A DNA stretch of 64,000 nucleotides from Sphingomonadaceae bacterium OTU29LAMAA1 (GCA_024072375.1 CP099617.1:787001-851000), one strand, 5' to 3'; shown: positions 45,177 to 54,773, counted from the stretch's first letter. The notes: generated from the letters alone by a model not told the origin. Translations and numbers: made by a program.

Positions 45177-48116
45177 TTAGAACTTGTAGGTGACGCCGAC
45201 GTAATAATCGCGGCCATAGCGCTGGTAGTCGATTACCTGCCGCGGATCGGCGTTCTGATAGGTGATGAACGGCCGGTCGGTCAGGTTCTTGGCCTGCGCC
45301 AGGATCGAGAAGCCCCGAAGGAACCCTTCCTGGAATTCATAGCCGATCTGCGCATCCAGAATGCCTTCCGCCTTGGCCGTCCGGTACGTCGGATTTGCGG
45401 AAAGACCGGCGACCTCCGCCAGGAACGACGAGCGGTAGCGGTAGTTGGCGCGCGCCTGGAAGCCCCATTTCTCGAAATAGACGGTGCCGCTGGCGGTGTA
45501 TTTCGACAGGCCGGGCAAGGTGATGGCGGTCGCCGCATTGGCGTATTTGATCGTCGACTGCGTGTAATTGCCGCTGACGAAGGCGCCGAAGCCGTCGAGC
45601 GTGCTGGTGATCGCCTTGAACGGCAGCGACAGCGTCGCCTCGACACCCAGCACGTCGCCACGCCCCGTATTAGCCGGCGCGCTGACCGTGCCGATCGTCT
45701 GTCCCGACGCGGTCACCTGCGCCTGCTGCGCTGGCGTCAATGCCCCGAGCAGACCGCTGAAGTCGAACGGCAGCGTATTGTTGGGATCGACGAAGTCGGT
45801 CAGGTCCTTGAAATAGCCCGACAGCGCGACGTATCCGCCAGCGTCGAAATACTTTTCGAACGACAGATCGATGTTGGTCGACTGGTACGGCCGTAGTGCG
45901 ACGTTGCCGCCGGTGGATGAGAAGACCGGGAACTGGCCGATCGGCGTCTGGCCGATATTGCCGATGTTCACAGCCACGTCTTGCGTCACCCGCTCCTGAT
46001 CGAGGCGCGGGCGGACCATGGTTTGCGATGCACCCATTTTAACGAAGCCGTTGTCGATGAGCTCGACCGAGAAGGTCGCCGACGGCAGCACGTTGGTGTA
46101 CTTCTCCGTCTGGTCAGCGGGCGCGATCGTCACGACCGTACCGACGAGGCTGGCGATCTGGCCGACGGAGCGCTGTTCGGATCGGACGACCTGAACGCCG
46201 ATCGCGCCCTTGACCGCCTTGCCGCCCAGCTCGCCGTCGATGTTGAGCTTGGCGTAGCCCGTATAGACGTCCTCGATCACTCGATTGTCGCGGACCAGCG
46301 CGGACGGGCGCCCGTCGAATGCCGCCGTCAGCGAATTGTTGTACACATACAGCGGGTCGTAGGTCAGCATCGCCGGAATGCCGAGGTAATCGAGCGGAAT
46401 GTTGGTGCCGAGCAGCGCCTCGCTCGGCACGTTGCCGGTACGCGGCGTGCCGCTCGCGACGGTGCAGCCGGTGCCGGTGCCGCGCGGGCAGAGGAAGTAG
46501 GAGGTGTAGGCGCTGGTCTTCTTGCGCTTGCTATAATTCGCGCCGACTTCCCAGCTCTTGAGCAGGCTCCCCTCGAACTCGCCGTTCAGGCTGGCGCGGA
46601 GCGACTTCAGGTCGTCCTTGAAACTCGGCTGGTTGAGGAAGCCCGACTGCACGACCTGCTGCGTGCCGTTGTTGCCCCAGCCCTGCGGGTCGGTGAGCTT
46701 GAAGATGTTGGTGTTGGTGTAATCCAGCGTCGGCGCGATCGAATAGGTGCCGTTGCCGTTCTGCGTGATCCGCACGGTATCGGCGACGCCACTCTTGCCA
46801 AAGCCGGTGCCGGTGTTGGTTTCCAGCAGGAAGTCGGTGCGCTTGGCGCGCGACCAGCTGGCGTCGACGTTGAAGTGGATCGTATCGGTCAGCTTGAAAT
46901 CGTTGTTCCAGCCGAGCGACAGGTTCTTCGCCGAACGCTTGTTATAATCGTTGCGCTGTACCGCGAAGACGTTGTTGAACGTAGCGCCTGTCACGAAGCC
47001 GTCCTGCGACGTCAGGTTTGACGCGGTCGTCCCGTTGTCGGTCGCATTCGTCGGATCGTCGAGCTGACCGGCGAGTGGGAATTCGATGCCGCGCAGGCGC
47101 TGTTCCTCGGTGAAATCCGAATAGAGAGCGTCGAACGTCGAATGGAAGCGGTCCGAGGGCGCCCATTCGATCGTGCCTACCGCGCCGTAACGCTTCAGTT
47201 CGTTCGACTGGACGTAAGGCTTGGCGCCGTTGAGGATGTACGGGCTGGTGGCGGTGCCGGTGCCGTTATAGCCCCAGGCGTTGTAGCGTTCGTTCTGCGA
47301 CGGCGTCTGCGTGCCGGATACGCCGATGGCGATGCCAAGCGTGTCGTTGGCGAACTTGTCGACATAGGTCGCCGAGGCGCGATAGCCGTAGCGCGATGAA
47401 TCCGGGTTGAGATTGTCGATGCCGTTCATCTGACCGCGCGCGTTGATCGCGAAGATGCGGCCCGACTGTTCCAGCGGACGCAACATGCGCAGGTCGACGG
47501 TGCCGGAAATGCCCGCAGCAATCAGCGAGGCATCGGCGGACTTGTAGACGTTGACGTTGCGAAAGAATTCCGACGGGTACTGATCGTATTCCACGCCGCG
47601 GTTGTCGCCGACGGTCACCTGCTCGCGGCCATTGAGCAGCGTGGTCGAGAAATCGGGGCCGAGGCCGCGGATCGACAGGCGCTGGTCACGCCCTTCCAGA
47701 CGCTGTGCGGTGACACCCGGCAGACGGGCGAGCGAATCTGCGATCGAGACGTCGGGCAGCTTGCCGACATCCTCGGCCGAGACGCTGTCGACGATCAGCG
47801 TCGAGTTACGCTTGATCTTGGCCGAGTTGGCGAGCGAAGCACGGATGCCGGTCACGACGATGTCCGCATCGCCGGCGGCGGCATCGTCGACCGTCTGCGC
47901 CTGAGCGATATTCTGGTTCGGCGTCGGCTCGGCGGCGGGGGCCGGCGACTGTACGGTCGCGGCGGCGGGCGGGTTGGCGGTCGGCGACTGCGGGTTCGGC
48001 GCCTCCTGCGCGAACGCCGCGCCACCGGTGACCAGCAGGATGCTGCCGATCGCGACGGAGCTGGAGCGCAGCGCGATCCGCGCGCGCTTCGAAAAACGGG
48101 AATCGATGTGGGACAT
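45177..48116 (-). CDS. TonB-dependent outer-membrane receptor, starch/maltodextrin type
   Basis: A 979-residue receptor. Signal peptide in the first about 38 residues, a Pro/Gln/Ala-rich linker, then plug domain (DIVVTGIRASLANSAKIKRN, VGKLPDVSIADSLARLPGV, QRLSIRGLGPDFSTTLLNGR) and a barrel ending in the outer-membrane signature YYVGVTYKF. Plug sequence resembles MalA-like receptors of Caulobacter. GGGGGAGG precedes the ATG. Placed next to amylase, glucosidases and LacI regulator, it most likely imports maltodextrins; substrate is inferred from context. Confidence 0.9.
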   Translation of the reverse strand: MSHIDSRFSKRARIALRSSSVAIGSILLVTGGAAFAQEAPNPQSPTANPPAAATVQSPAPAAEPTPNQNIAQAQTVDDAAAGDADIVVTGIRASLANSAKIKRNSTLIVDSVSAEDVGKLPDVSIADSLARLPGVTAQRLEGRDQRLSIRGLGPDFSTTLLNGREQVTVGDNRGVEYDQYPSEFFRNVNVYKSADASLIAAGISGTVDLRMLRPLEQSGRIFAINARGQMNGIDNLNPDSSRYGYRASATYVDKFANDTLGIAIGVSGTQTPSQNERYNAWGYNGTGTATSPYILNGAKPYVQSNELKRYGAVGTIEWAPSDRFHSTFDALYSDFTEEQRLRGIEFPLAGQLDDPTNATDNGTTASNLTSQDGFVTGATFNNVFAVQRNDYNKRSAKNLSLGWNNDFKLTDTIHFNVDASWSRAKRTDFLLETNTGTGFGKSGVADTVRITQNGNGTYSIAPTLDYTNTNIFKLTDPQGWGNNGTQQVVQSGFLNQPSFKDDLKSLRASLNGEFEGSLLKSWEVGANYSKRKKTSAYTSYFLCPRGTGTGCTVASGTPRTGNVPSEALLGTNIPLDYLGIPAMLTYDPLYVYNNSLTAAFDGRPSALVRDNRVIEDVYTGYAKLNIDGELGGKAVKGAIGVQVVRSEQRSVGQIASLVGTVVTIAPADQTEKYTNVLPSATFSVELIDNGFVKMGASQTMVRPRLDQERVTQDVAVNIGNIGQTPIGQFPVFSSTGGNVALRPYQSTNIDLSFEKYFDAGGYVALSGYFKDLTDFVDPNNTLPFDFSGLLGALTPAQQAQVTASGQTIGTVSAPANTGRGDVLGVEATLSLPFKAITSTLDGFGAFVSGNYTQSTIKYANAATAITLPGLSKYTASGTVYFEKWGFQARANYRYRSSFLAEVAGLSANPTYRTAKAEGILDAQIGYEFQEGFLRGFSILAQAKNLTDRPFITYQNADPRQVIDYQRYGRDYYVGVTYKF

Positions 48117-48228
48117 GAGAAATCCTCCCCCTGCGTGGCGCCATGCCCCCGTTCGCTACCATCGCGGACGATCGGCTGACTGTCTGGCGGGCTATTGAAC
48201 CCGGTGGGAAAGCGCGTGAAGTCGACCA

Positions 48229-48273
48229 CATACGTATTCAGGGGGCATTCGAGAGACCGTGCTTTTTCTGCAA
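48229..48273 (-). promoter_or_regulatory. predicted TonB-receptor promoter with LacI-type operator
   Basis: CATACGTATT (48229-48238) followed by CAGG, 14 bases identical to the site at 42395. On the minus strand TTGCAG (48273-48268) lies 36 bases before ATACGTAT, matching the pgl promoter (35). The operator would overlap the start region of transcription about 110 bases before the receptor ATG. Confidence 0.6.
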
Positions 48274-48283
48274 CAGAGCCTGC

Positions 48284-48955
48284 CTAAAACGTCCCGTTCA
48301 GGAAGGTATTCACTGTCAGGCGTCCCGTCTCCGGATCGGGATCGAGCGCCATCTTCTCCGGCAGTTGCGCACAGTGCAGCGTGTTGGAGCGATACAGGAT
48401 CGCGCGGTTGAACCGACCGGCGTACGATGCGACCTGTTCGAACACCGGCGTGTCACCGGCGATGTATCGAGCATCGGGTATGCCATGACGCTGCAAATCC
48501 ATCTCCAGCGCCGTTCGATAGGACGCCAGCCGATCGGGCCGGATCGATTCGTAGCCGGTGCTGCGATGCCGGTAGAAGGCGGTGCCGCTGCCCTCATCGG
48601 GTGACAGATAATGGAGCAACGCGAGACGCGTCGGCGACACCTCGTCGAAATGCGGCAGCCGCTGGATCGGGGTCAGTGCGGCAGGCGGCGTGGTGACGAT
48701 GGAATAGAAAGCATCGACCACCTCCAGCCCCGCCGTCCCGAACACCTCGGCCGCGACCGGCTGCAGCCGCGCGAGCAGATCTCGCAACATCGCCGGTGCC
48801 ACGATCGCACGAATACCCGGATAGTGCGGGCCGATCGGTGCAAACGACAGGAAAGCAGCGTCGTCGCGAAAACGATCCGCATCGGCGAAGCCGTCGATCA
48901 CCACTACGGGTTGCGCCTCGATGCCATACCGCTCGATGGAAACCTGCCAGTTCAT
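48284..48955 (-). CDS. DUF6445 family protein, 2-oxoglutarate/Fe(II)-oxygenase-like
   Basis: A 223-residue cytoplasmic-looking protein. PHFDEVSPTRLALLHYL supplies an HxD pair and FNRAILYRSNTLHCAQLP a distal His, with GRLTVNTFLNG near the end, the order of the double-stranded beta-helix Fe(II) oxygenases; AFYRHRSTGYE lies between. Members (DUF6445) are frequently found beside TonB receptors and halogenase-like genes in sphingomonads, as here. Function unproven. Upstream of the TonB receptor on the same strand, so it may be the first gene of that transcript although the operator lies between them. Confidence 0.7.
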   Translation of the reverse strand: MNWQVSIERYGIEAQPVVVIDGFADADRFRDDAAFLSFAPIGPHYPGIRAIVAPAMLRDLLARLQPVAAEVFGTAGLEVVDAFYSIVTTPPAALTPIQRLPHFDEVSPTRLALLHYLSPDEGSGTAFYRHRSTGYESIRPDRLASYRTALEMDLQRHGIPDARYIAGDTPVFEQVASYAGRFNRAILYRSNTLHCAQLPEKMALDPDPETGRLTVNTFLNGTF

Positions 48956-49073
48956 GCATTCGCCTGTGCCACCGGTTCTGCGCGAAGATCAACCGGAACG
49001 CAGGCGGCGCGCTTGTCGTTCACCCGTTCGGCCGCCTATGTCTGAAGCGGCACGATCGGCGGGGATACATACG

Positions 49074-49421
49074 ATGCGCATGAAAGCGGTGATGGGATTT
49101 GGTCTGGTCGCAATGTTGGCAGGATGCGGATCACCCCCTGCGGAGCAACCCGCCGCCAACACCGCCGCCGCGCCGAAAGAAGCGGGCTATATCGCCAAGG
49201 TGCTGGCGCTGCCGCCGCGCCAGCTGAACGGCGTTCTCTATCGCGCGATCGACGACGCCAAGCGTCCATGCCAGGGCATCGCCGAAGCGACCCGTCAGGC
49301 GGATCGTCAGGGCAAGCCGGTGTGGGCGGTGCGCTGCCTCGACAACAGTGCCTGGCTGATCGCGCTGGGCGACGACGGCATGGCCGACGTCACGGGCATT
49401 CCGGGTCAGGCCGGCGGCTGA
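49074..49421 (+). CDS. small lipoprotein of unknown function
   Basis: A 115-residue protein with a lipoprotein signal: MRMKAVMGFGLVAMLAGCG, lipobox LAGC with lipidated Cys at about residue 18, followed by an Ala/Pro linker. The mature part (YIAKVLALPPRQLNGVLYRAI, KPVWAVRCLDNSAWLIALGDDG) contains two Cys that could pair and is conserved in style among sphingomonad hypothetical lipoproteins. Start chosen to give the lipoprotein signal; GGGG lies upstream. Divergent from the DUF6445 gene. Confidence 0.75.
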   Translation: MRMKAVMGFGLVAMLAGCGSPPAEQPAANTAAAPKEAGYIAKVLALPPRQLNGVLYRAIDDAKRPCQGIAEATRQADRQGKPVWAVRCLDNSAWLIALGDDGMADVTGIPGQAGG

Positions 49422-49575
49422 GCGGGTCACGATCCTGCCGGCCCCACCCCGGTTTGAACAGGTTCAGCGCCGGTATTCGTTCCGCATCGCATGATCAGCT
49501 GACAATAGGACGGGGTTAGATGCACGCCGGTCCGAGTCGACGGCCTTGAACGCGGTCCGGCCCGCATCTCCTCGC

Positions 49576-49605
49576 GAAACCGCTCCCCGGCCGTAACCGG
49601 GGAGC
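49576..49605 (-). terminator. terminator-like hairpin after aminopeptidase gene
   Basis: GCTCCCCGG (49582-49590) pairs with CCGGGGAGC (49597-49605), loop CCGTAA; on the minus strand it is followed by GGTTTCGCGAGG. The CGCGAAAC-GCTCCCCG arrangement matches the element behind acpP (12411-12454), suggesting a recurring terminator family. Confidence 0.65.
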
Positions 49606-49609
49606 CACC

Positions 49610-52195
49610 TCACTTCCCTTTGGCGACCCAGGCCTGCACCGCCGGACGCAGGCGGTCCGCCGCCGCCTTGCGCACGGCGATACCCGACACGACCCGCTTA
49701 GCCGGGCTGCGTGAGGTTTCCGGCAGCGTCTGGGCGAACGCAGTGATCTTGCCCGGCATGGCGGGATCGTTCGATCCACCGCCCAGGCTCACGATGAAGC
49801 TCGAACGGCTGCTTTCCTCGAGGAAACTCTCGACCAGCGGGCGATTTGCGACCGCCCAGTCGAACGCCATGTCGGGATGGCTGCCCGACACCGCACGCAG
49901 CAGCGCCGCCTTTTGCGGGGCGGTGAAGGTGTCCGTCTTCAACAGCTCCAGCGCCCGCGTCGCCAGCGTATCGTCCTTCGCCGCACCCAGCAGCGAGACG
50001 AAGCGGTTCTTGGCGACCGGGTTCGTCTCCGCCTTGGTCAGCGCCAGCAGCTGCTCCCAGTCCGCAGCGGTGGCGTTGATCGCGTAGGTGGACAGGATTG
50101 GCTGGCGGATCGCGGGCGGGATCGCGGTCGGGTTGCCAGCAAGCTGCCCGACATAGGTGCGCGCCTGCCGCATCACCTCGGGATCGCCATTCGCGCCGAG
50201 CCGTCCGACGAGGCTTTCGCGAAGGTTGCCGACCAGCGGGGATTCACCCGGCGTGGCGGCGAACCCGATGCGCTGGAGCACCGGCGCGAGGATGGCGACC
50301 GACTTCGCACGCAGCGGATCGGCGAGGGGCGTTCCCTCGTACAGCCCGCCGAGGCCACCCAGGCGCCCGGCAACCAGCGACCATTCGAGCGGATCGGCCG
50401 CGACGCCGACCTGCCCCATCGTGGAGAAGAAGCGCGACAGGTCCTGATAACCACCGGCTGCCAAAGCGTAGTCGTCGGCCAGCGTTCCCAGCCGGTCCGC
50501 CAGCGGCAGCTTCGTATAGTCGCGGACCAGCGCGTCATGGGTCGGCTGGTCGTACATGACGCGGGTATAGCTACCCTTGCCCTTGTTGAGCAGCAGCGTG
50601 CCGCAGCTCTTGACCGACACATTGGTCGCCGGACCAGTGACGATCGTCCGCGTCTCGCCGCCACCCAGCGTGCTGACGACCAGCGGCACCTGCCACGTCT
50701 GCGGCGTCTTCGATGTGGCATCCAGCCCGAACCGCCCCTGCGCCAGCGTCGCCGTCGTGGTGCCGCCGGCGCAGCGCGCGTTCGACAGCGTCACCAGTGG
50801 CACCCCGCCCTGCAACGTATAGCCATGCGCGATCTCCGCCACCGGTTGTCCGGCGGCTGCGGACAGTTCCGCCCACAGGTTTTCGGTGACCGTGTTACCG
50901 TATTTGTACTTCGCCATGTAGCTGCGGATGCCCTTGCGGAACGTATCCGGCCCCAGCGTCGATTCGAGCATGCCGATCACGGCCTGCCCCTTCGAATAGG
51001 TGATGCCGTCGAACGCCTCGCCGATCTGGTCGACGGTCTCGATCTTGCGGATGATCGGATGCGTTGCGGCCGTCGCGTCGATGCCCATCGCGGCCTCGCG
51101 ATCGCTCGATACCGCCGCAGCTTCCGCCTTCCACGCCGGATTGAGGTCGTTCGCCGCCTTGTTCTCCATCCACGACGCGAAGCCTTCGTTCAGCCACAGG
51201 TCGTCCCACCATTGCATGGTGACGAGATCGCCGAACCATTGGTGCGCCATTTCATGCGCGACGACGGTGAAGATACGCTGACGCCCGCTCTCGGTCGCGC
51301 GCTGCGGATCGAACAGCAATTCGGGCTCGAAGTAGAAGATCGCACCCCAATTCTCCATCGCGCCAAAGAACTGGCTGGAACCGGGGCCGGCGATCATGTC
51401 GAGCTTGGGCAGCGGATAGGGCTGGCCGAAATAATCGTTGTAATAGGGCAGCATCCGCTTCGCCTGTTCCAGCGCGTAATCGCCCTGCCCCGACACGCCG
51501 CGGCGGGTGACGACGCCGATCTCGACGTTTCCGGCCATCACGGTCTTGCGCTCCAGATCGCCCATGCCGAGGTACAGGAGATAGCTCGACATCACCGGCG
51601 TCTCGGCGAAACTGTAAAGCTGCGTCCCGTTCGCCTGCTTCGCCACATTGGTGACGGGCATGTTCGAGATCGCGAGCTGGCCGGCGGGCGCGACCGCCTT
51701 CAGCCGGAACTTCGCCTTGAACGCCGGCTCGTCCCACATCGGTGCGAACCGCCGCGCATCGGGAGCCTCGAATTGGGTCGCGAGCATCCGCGCCTTCGAT
51801 CCGTCCTGATTGGTGTAATCGATCGCAAACAGCCCGGCGGCGGACTGGCCGATCTTGCCGCTCCAGCTGAAGCCGACGGTGTGGCGGCCGACGTTCGCCG
51901 CGGTCGGCAGCGTCAGCGTCAGCTGCTGCTTGTCCTTGTCCAGCGCATAGCGGACCAGTTTGCCGTCGAAGGTCGCGGCCGACAGCGCCAGATCAGCGGC
52001 GTTCAGCGTGATCGTGGTGGTCGCGGCCTTGACGTCGATCTGCACCGTCTCGGTGCCGGTGAAGGTCATCGCCTGCGCATCCGGCGTCACCGAGATGTCG
52101 TAGACGACGGGAACGACGTTGGTCGGAAGGCTGCCCGCGGCGAGTGCCGGGGTGGATACGGTGAGCGCAAGAGCGGTGGCGAAGGCAAGCTTCAT
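49610..52195 (-). CDS. M1 family aminopeptidase, exported
   Basis: An 861-residue zinc aminopeptidase with a signal peptide (MKLAFATALALTVSTPALAA). Substrate motif GAMENWGAIF (about residue 290) and zinc site HEMAHQWFGDLVTMQWWDDLWLNE (HExxH plus distal Glu, about residues 320-343); the C-terminal ERAP1-like domain covers the last 350 residues. Likely periplasmic peptide processing. Start chosen for the signal peptide; the frame is open upstream. Divergent from the nitronate monooxygenase gene. Confidence 0.93.
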   Translation of the reverse strand: MKLAFATALALTVSTPALAAGSLPTNVVPVVYDISVTPDAQAMTFTGTETVQIDVKAATTTITLNAADLALSAATFDGKLVRYALDKDKQQLTLTLPTAANVGRHTVGFSWSGKIGQSAAGLFAIDYTNQDGSKARMLATQFEAPDARRFAPMWDEPAFKAKFRLKAVAPAGQLAISNMPVTNVAKQANGTQLYSFAETPVMSSYLLYLGMGDLERKTVMAGNVEIGVVTRRGVSGQGDYALEQAKRMLPYYNDYFGQPYPLPKLDMIAGPGSSQFFGAMENWGAIFYFEPELLFDPQRATESGRQRIFTVVAHEMAHQWFGDLVTMQWWDDLWLNEGFASWMENKAANDLNPAWKAEAAAVSSDREAAMGIDATAATHPIIRKIETVDQIGEAFDGITYSKGQAVIGMLESTLGPDTFRKGIRSYMAKYKYGNTVTENLWAELSAAAGQPVAEIAHGYTLQGGVPLVTLSNARCAGGTTTATLAQGRFGLDATSKTPQTWQVPLVVSTLGGGETRTIVTGPATNVSVKSCGTLLLNKGKGSYTRVMYDQPTHDALVRDYTKLPLADRLGTLADDYALAAGGYQDLSRFFSTMGQVGVAADPLEWSLVAGRLGGLGGLYEGTPLADPLRAKSVAILAPVLQRIGFAATPGESPLVGNLRESLVGRLGANGDPEVMRQARTYVGQLAGNPTAIPPAIRQPILSTYAINATAADWEQLLALTKAETNPVAKNRFVSLLGAAKDDTLATRALELLKTDTFTAPQKAALLRAVSGSHPDMAFDWAVANRPLVESFLEESSRSSFIVSLGGGSNDPAMPGKITAFAQTLPETSRSPAKRVVSGIAVRKAAADRLRPAVQAWVAKGK

Positions 52196-52348
52196 GAGGA
52201 ACGCGACTCCGGATTGGGTGTATGATTTCGCCCATACGCCTTTGTTTGACCACGGCAAGATGCGGGTGGCTGCAAAACCGTCCCGTGGCTTGCTGGACAG
52301 CAAGATCGGTTTCGGTAAACAACCGATCCCGAGAGGATGCCGACGCTT

Positions 52349-53305
52349 ATGACACTCACCATCTTTGACCGCCTGCGCCTGCCCGTGATCGGTTCGCCGC
52401 TGTTCATCATCTCCGGTCCGGAACTGGTGATCGCGCAATGCAAGGCCGGGATCGTCGGCTCGTTCCCCGCGCTCAACGCGCGGCCCCAGGCGCTGCTTGA
52501 CGAATGGCTCCACCGGATTACCGAGGAACTGGCCGCGCACAATCGCGATTATCCCGACGCACCCGCCGCGCCGTTCGCGGTCAACCAGATCGTCCACAAA
52601 TCGAACGATCGGCTGGAGGCCGACCTCGAAACCTGCGCCAAATGGCAGGTGCCGATCGTCATCACCTCGCTGGGCGCGCGCGAGGATCTGAACACCGCAG
52701 TCCATGGCTGGGGCGGGATCACATTGCACGACGTCATCGACGATCGCTTCGCCCGCAAGGCGGTGGAGAAGGGCGCCGACGGCCTGATCGCGGTGGCGGC
52801 GGGCGCGGGTGGCCATGCCGGCAAGCTGTCGCCGTTCGCCATCATCCAGGAAATCCGCCAATGGTTCGACGGGCCGCTCGCGCTATCCGGCTCGATCGCA
52901 ACCGGCGGCGCGGTGCTGGCGGCGCAGGCGATGGGCGCCGATTTCGCCTATATCGGCTCACCCTTCATCGCGACCGCCGAGGCGAATGCCGCTCCCGAAT
53001 ACAAGGAGTCGATCGTCGCCAGCCGGGCAGCGGACATCGTCTATTCCAACCTGTTCACCGGCGTACACGGCAACTACCTGCGCAGCTCGATCGCCGCATC
53101 GGGTCTCGACCCCGACAATCTGCCCGAGGGCGATCTCAAGACGATGGATTTCGGCGGCGGCAACGGATCGAAAGCCAAAGCGTGGCGCGACATCTGGGGA
53201 TCGGGTCAGGGCATCGGTGTCGTCGATCGCGTCGAGAGCGTCGCGGACCGTGTCGCACGTCTATCGAGCGAATATGCTGCGGCGAAGGCGCGGCTGGCGG
53301 GCTAA
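52349..53305 (+). CDS. nitronate monooxygenase (2-nitropropane dioxygenase family)
   Basis: A 318-residue FMN-dependent TIM-barrel enzyme: LPVIGSPLFIISGPELVIAQ at the start, VAAGAGGHAGKLS and FAYIGSPFIAT for FMN phosphate binding. The family detoxifies alkyl nitronates or acts in related oxidations; the specific substrate is not evident. Start at MTLTIFDRL is supported by homologous N-termini; an in-frame ATG four codons earlier sits directly on GAGAGG. Confidence 0.85.
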   Translation: MTLTIFDRLRLPVIGSPLFIISGPELVIAQCKAGIVGSFPALNARPQALLDEWLHRITEELAAHNRDYPDAPAAPFAVNQIVHKSNDRLEADLETCAKWQVPIVITSLGAREDLNTAVHGWGGITLHDVIDDRFARKAVEKGADGLIAVAAGAGGHAGKLSPFAIIQEIRQWFDGPLALSGSIATGGAVLAAQAMGADFAYIGSPFIATAEANAAPEYKESIVASRAADIVYSNLFTGVHGNYLRSSIAASGLDPDNLPEGDLKTMDFGGGNGSKAKAWRDIWGSGQGIGVVDRVESVADRVARLSSEYAAAKARLAG

Positions 53306-53328
53306 TTCGCCCGGGTGTGGCTGACGGG

Positions 53329-53787
53329 TCAGAACGCCAGCGCCAACCGGTTGTGCAGCTGATGCACCGGGCTGTGATCTGGCTGCGTCTCCTGCGCGGC
53401 GTCGAGCATTCCGACACGTCGATGGAGGTTCGCGCTCGCCTCCACCAGCGCGCGTGCACGCTGCGGCAGTGCGCCGACCAGATCGGCATCGAATTGCGGC
53501 GCGCCGCCCAGTCGTCGCGCTGCATCCAGCGCATCGCGCGGCTTCAATTCACCGGCGTCGACTGCGCGCTGGGTCAGGAGCCACGCGATGACGTGCATCA
53601 GGCGTGTCGTGACCTTCAGCGATTCGCAGGAAAACCCTACCCGGATCAGCGGGTCCAGCGCCTCGCGCTCGGCACGGCCGGCCTCGTCGAAATATGAACG
53701 CGCCTCGTCCGCAAGCAGCATGGCCTCCGTATAGAGGGCGTCGATCAGTCGACGATGGATGCGGGATTCATTGCTGCGACCGGTCAT
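53329..53787 (-). CDS. rcdA: RcdA-type (DUF1465) CtrA-degradation adaptor
   Basis: A 152-residue helical protein of the DUF1465/RcdA family. In Caulobacter RcdA is a ClpXP adaptor that delivers CtrA and other cell-cycle proteins for degradation. FDEAGRAEREALDPLIRVGFSCESLKVTTRLMHVIAWLL is the conserved helical core. ATG with AAGG 5 bases upstream. Converges on the nitronate monooxygenase gene. The CtrA role in this organism is inferred from family only. Confidence 0.8.
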   Translation of the reverse strand: MTGRSNESRIHRRLIDALYTEAMLLADEARSYFDEAGRAEREALDPLIRVGFSCESLKVTTRLMHVIAWLLTQRAVDAGELKPRDALDAARRLGGAPQFDADLVGALPQRARALVEASANLHRRVGMLDAAQETQPDHSPVHQLHNRLALAF

Positions 53788-53875
53788 GTCGCCTTGGTGA
53801 CACAGCATGCCGTCGCTGCACAGCGACACGTGAACGTCAGGTGTACCAAAATAGCGCCGTTACGGCCGCTCGGCG

Positions 53876-54073
53876 TCAAGCGATGATGTCCGGGATCAAT
53901 TGATCTTCGCAATTGGCGATCTCGTCGCGCAGCCGCAGCTTGCGCTTCTTCAGCCGCGCGATCTGCAACTGGTCGGGCACGCCGGTGAGTGCCAGCGCAT
54001 CGATCGCCGCGTCGAGGTCGCGATGCTCGATCCGCAGCAGGTCGAGCCGGGCGATGATCTGCGCTTCGTCCAT
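53876..54073 (-). CDS. YdcH-family (DUF465) protein
   Basis: A 65-residue coiled-coil peptide: MDEAQIIARLDLLRIEHRDLD then LKKRKLRLRDEI, the DUF465 helical hairpin. Function unknown. GGGGG lies about 8 bases before the ATG. Divergent from a second DUF465 gene 168 bases away. Confidence 0.85.
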   Translation of the reverse strand: MDEAQIIARLDLLRIEHRDLDAAIDALALTGVPDQLQIARLKKRKLRLRDEIANCEDQLIPDIIA

Positions 54074-54241
54074 CCAAAACCCCCTGGCACCTGGCGCCTC
54101 CCTAGCCGAGCGGAGCCGCCGCACCAAGTCGTCGCGCGCATCCACTCGGCTAATCGCGTTCACCAATTTGGGTGAGGACTTTTAAGCCTGCCGATGGTTT
54201 ACTCGGTTCCCCAACACGCGTGCATCAGGAGGTACACCGAA

Positions 54242-54397
54242 ATGCAGACGACGCATCAGCAGGCCCTGGAGACCAAGCATGCGGCACTCGACCGCCGCAT
54301 CGCAGACGAAGCTCATCGCCCGATGCCCAACTCCGCGATGATTGCCGACCTGAAACGGAAGAAGCTGAAACTGAAGGAAGAGCTCAGCGGGCTCTAG
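54242..54397 (+). CDS. YdcH-family (DUF465) protein, second copy
   Basis: A 51-residue product with the DUF465 pattern HAALDRRIADEAHRPMPN and LKRKKLKLKEEL. A perfect AGGAGG ribosome binding site precedes the ATG by about 10 bases, so it is probably well translated. Followed immediately by a Rho-independent terminator. Function unknown. Confidence 0.88.
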   Translation: MQTTHQQALETKHAALDRRIADEAHRPMPNSAMIADLKRKKLKLKEELSGL

Positions 54398-54407
54398 CCG
54401 TCGCTTC

Positions 54408-54433
54408 GCCCCTCCCTTCGCGGAGGGGCTTTT
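54408..54433 (+). terminator. terminator after the second DUF465 gene
   Basis: GCCCCTCC (54408-54415) pairs with GGAGGGGC (54422-54429), loop CTTCGC, followed by TTTT. Located 10 bases after the stop and just before the convergent PilZ gene. Confidence 0.9.
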
Positions 54434-54437
54434 CGTA

Positions 54438-54773
54438 TCAGCGCTTGCCCGTCACCGGCTTGCGCGCACGCTTCGGGTCGATCGGTCGATCGAGTGCGAT
54501 ACCGATGCGACCTTCGGTGCACCAGGCGACCTTGCCCTCTACCTCGCCGATACCGCGCAGATCGAGGCTGACCGGCGTGCCGGTATCCTTCACGTTGGTA
54601 CAATCGACCATCAGGCCGCCTTCGGACAGATTACGGACCCGCACCTCGCGCACCGTCGTCTCTCCGTTGAAACGAAGCTGCGCCATCAGGAACAGGCTGT
54701 CACGCGAACGGCTGCGCTGCGACCCGCCGGCGTCATCGGCCTTGGAAGACGGGTCGTAGGAGAAGCTGTCCAT
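54438..54773 (-). CDS. PilZ domain protein
   Basis: A 111-residue protein with one PilZ domain (about residues 20-100): RSRDSLFLMAQL and VRNLSEGGLMVDC match the RxxxR/D-x-S-xx-G c-di-GMP pattern loosely, and GRIGIALDRPIDP ends it. The first-arginine motif is present as RSRSRDS. c-di-GMP binding is plausible but not certain. A similar protein is at 61221. Confidence 0.8.
   Translation of the reverse strand: MDSFSYDPSSKADDAGGSQRSRSRDSLFLMAQLRFNGETTVREVRVRNLSEGGLMVDCTNVKDTGTPVSLDLRGIGEVEGKVAWCTEGRIGIALDRPIDPKRARKPVTGKR

Noticed and set aside
49877..52225. Long plus-strand open frame (782 codons) opposite the aminopeptidase
   Set aside because: Mirror frame; no motif, and the minus strand has GAMEN and HExxH.
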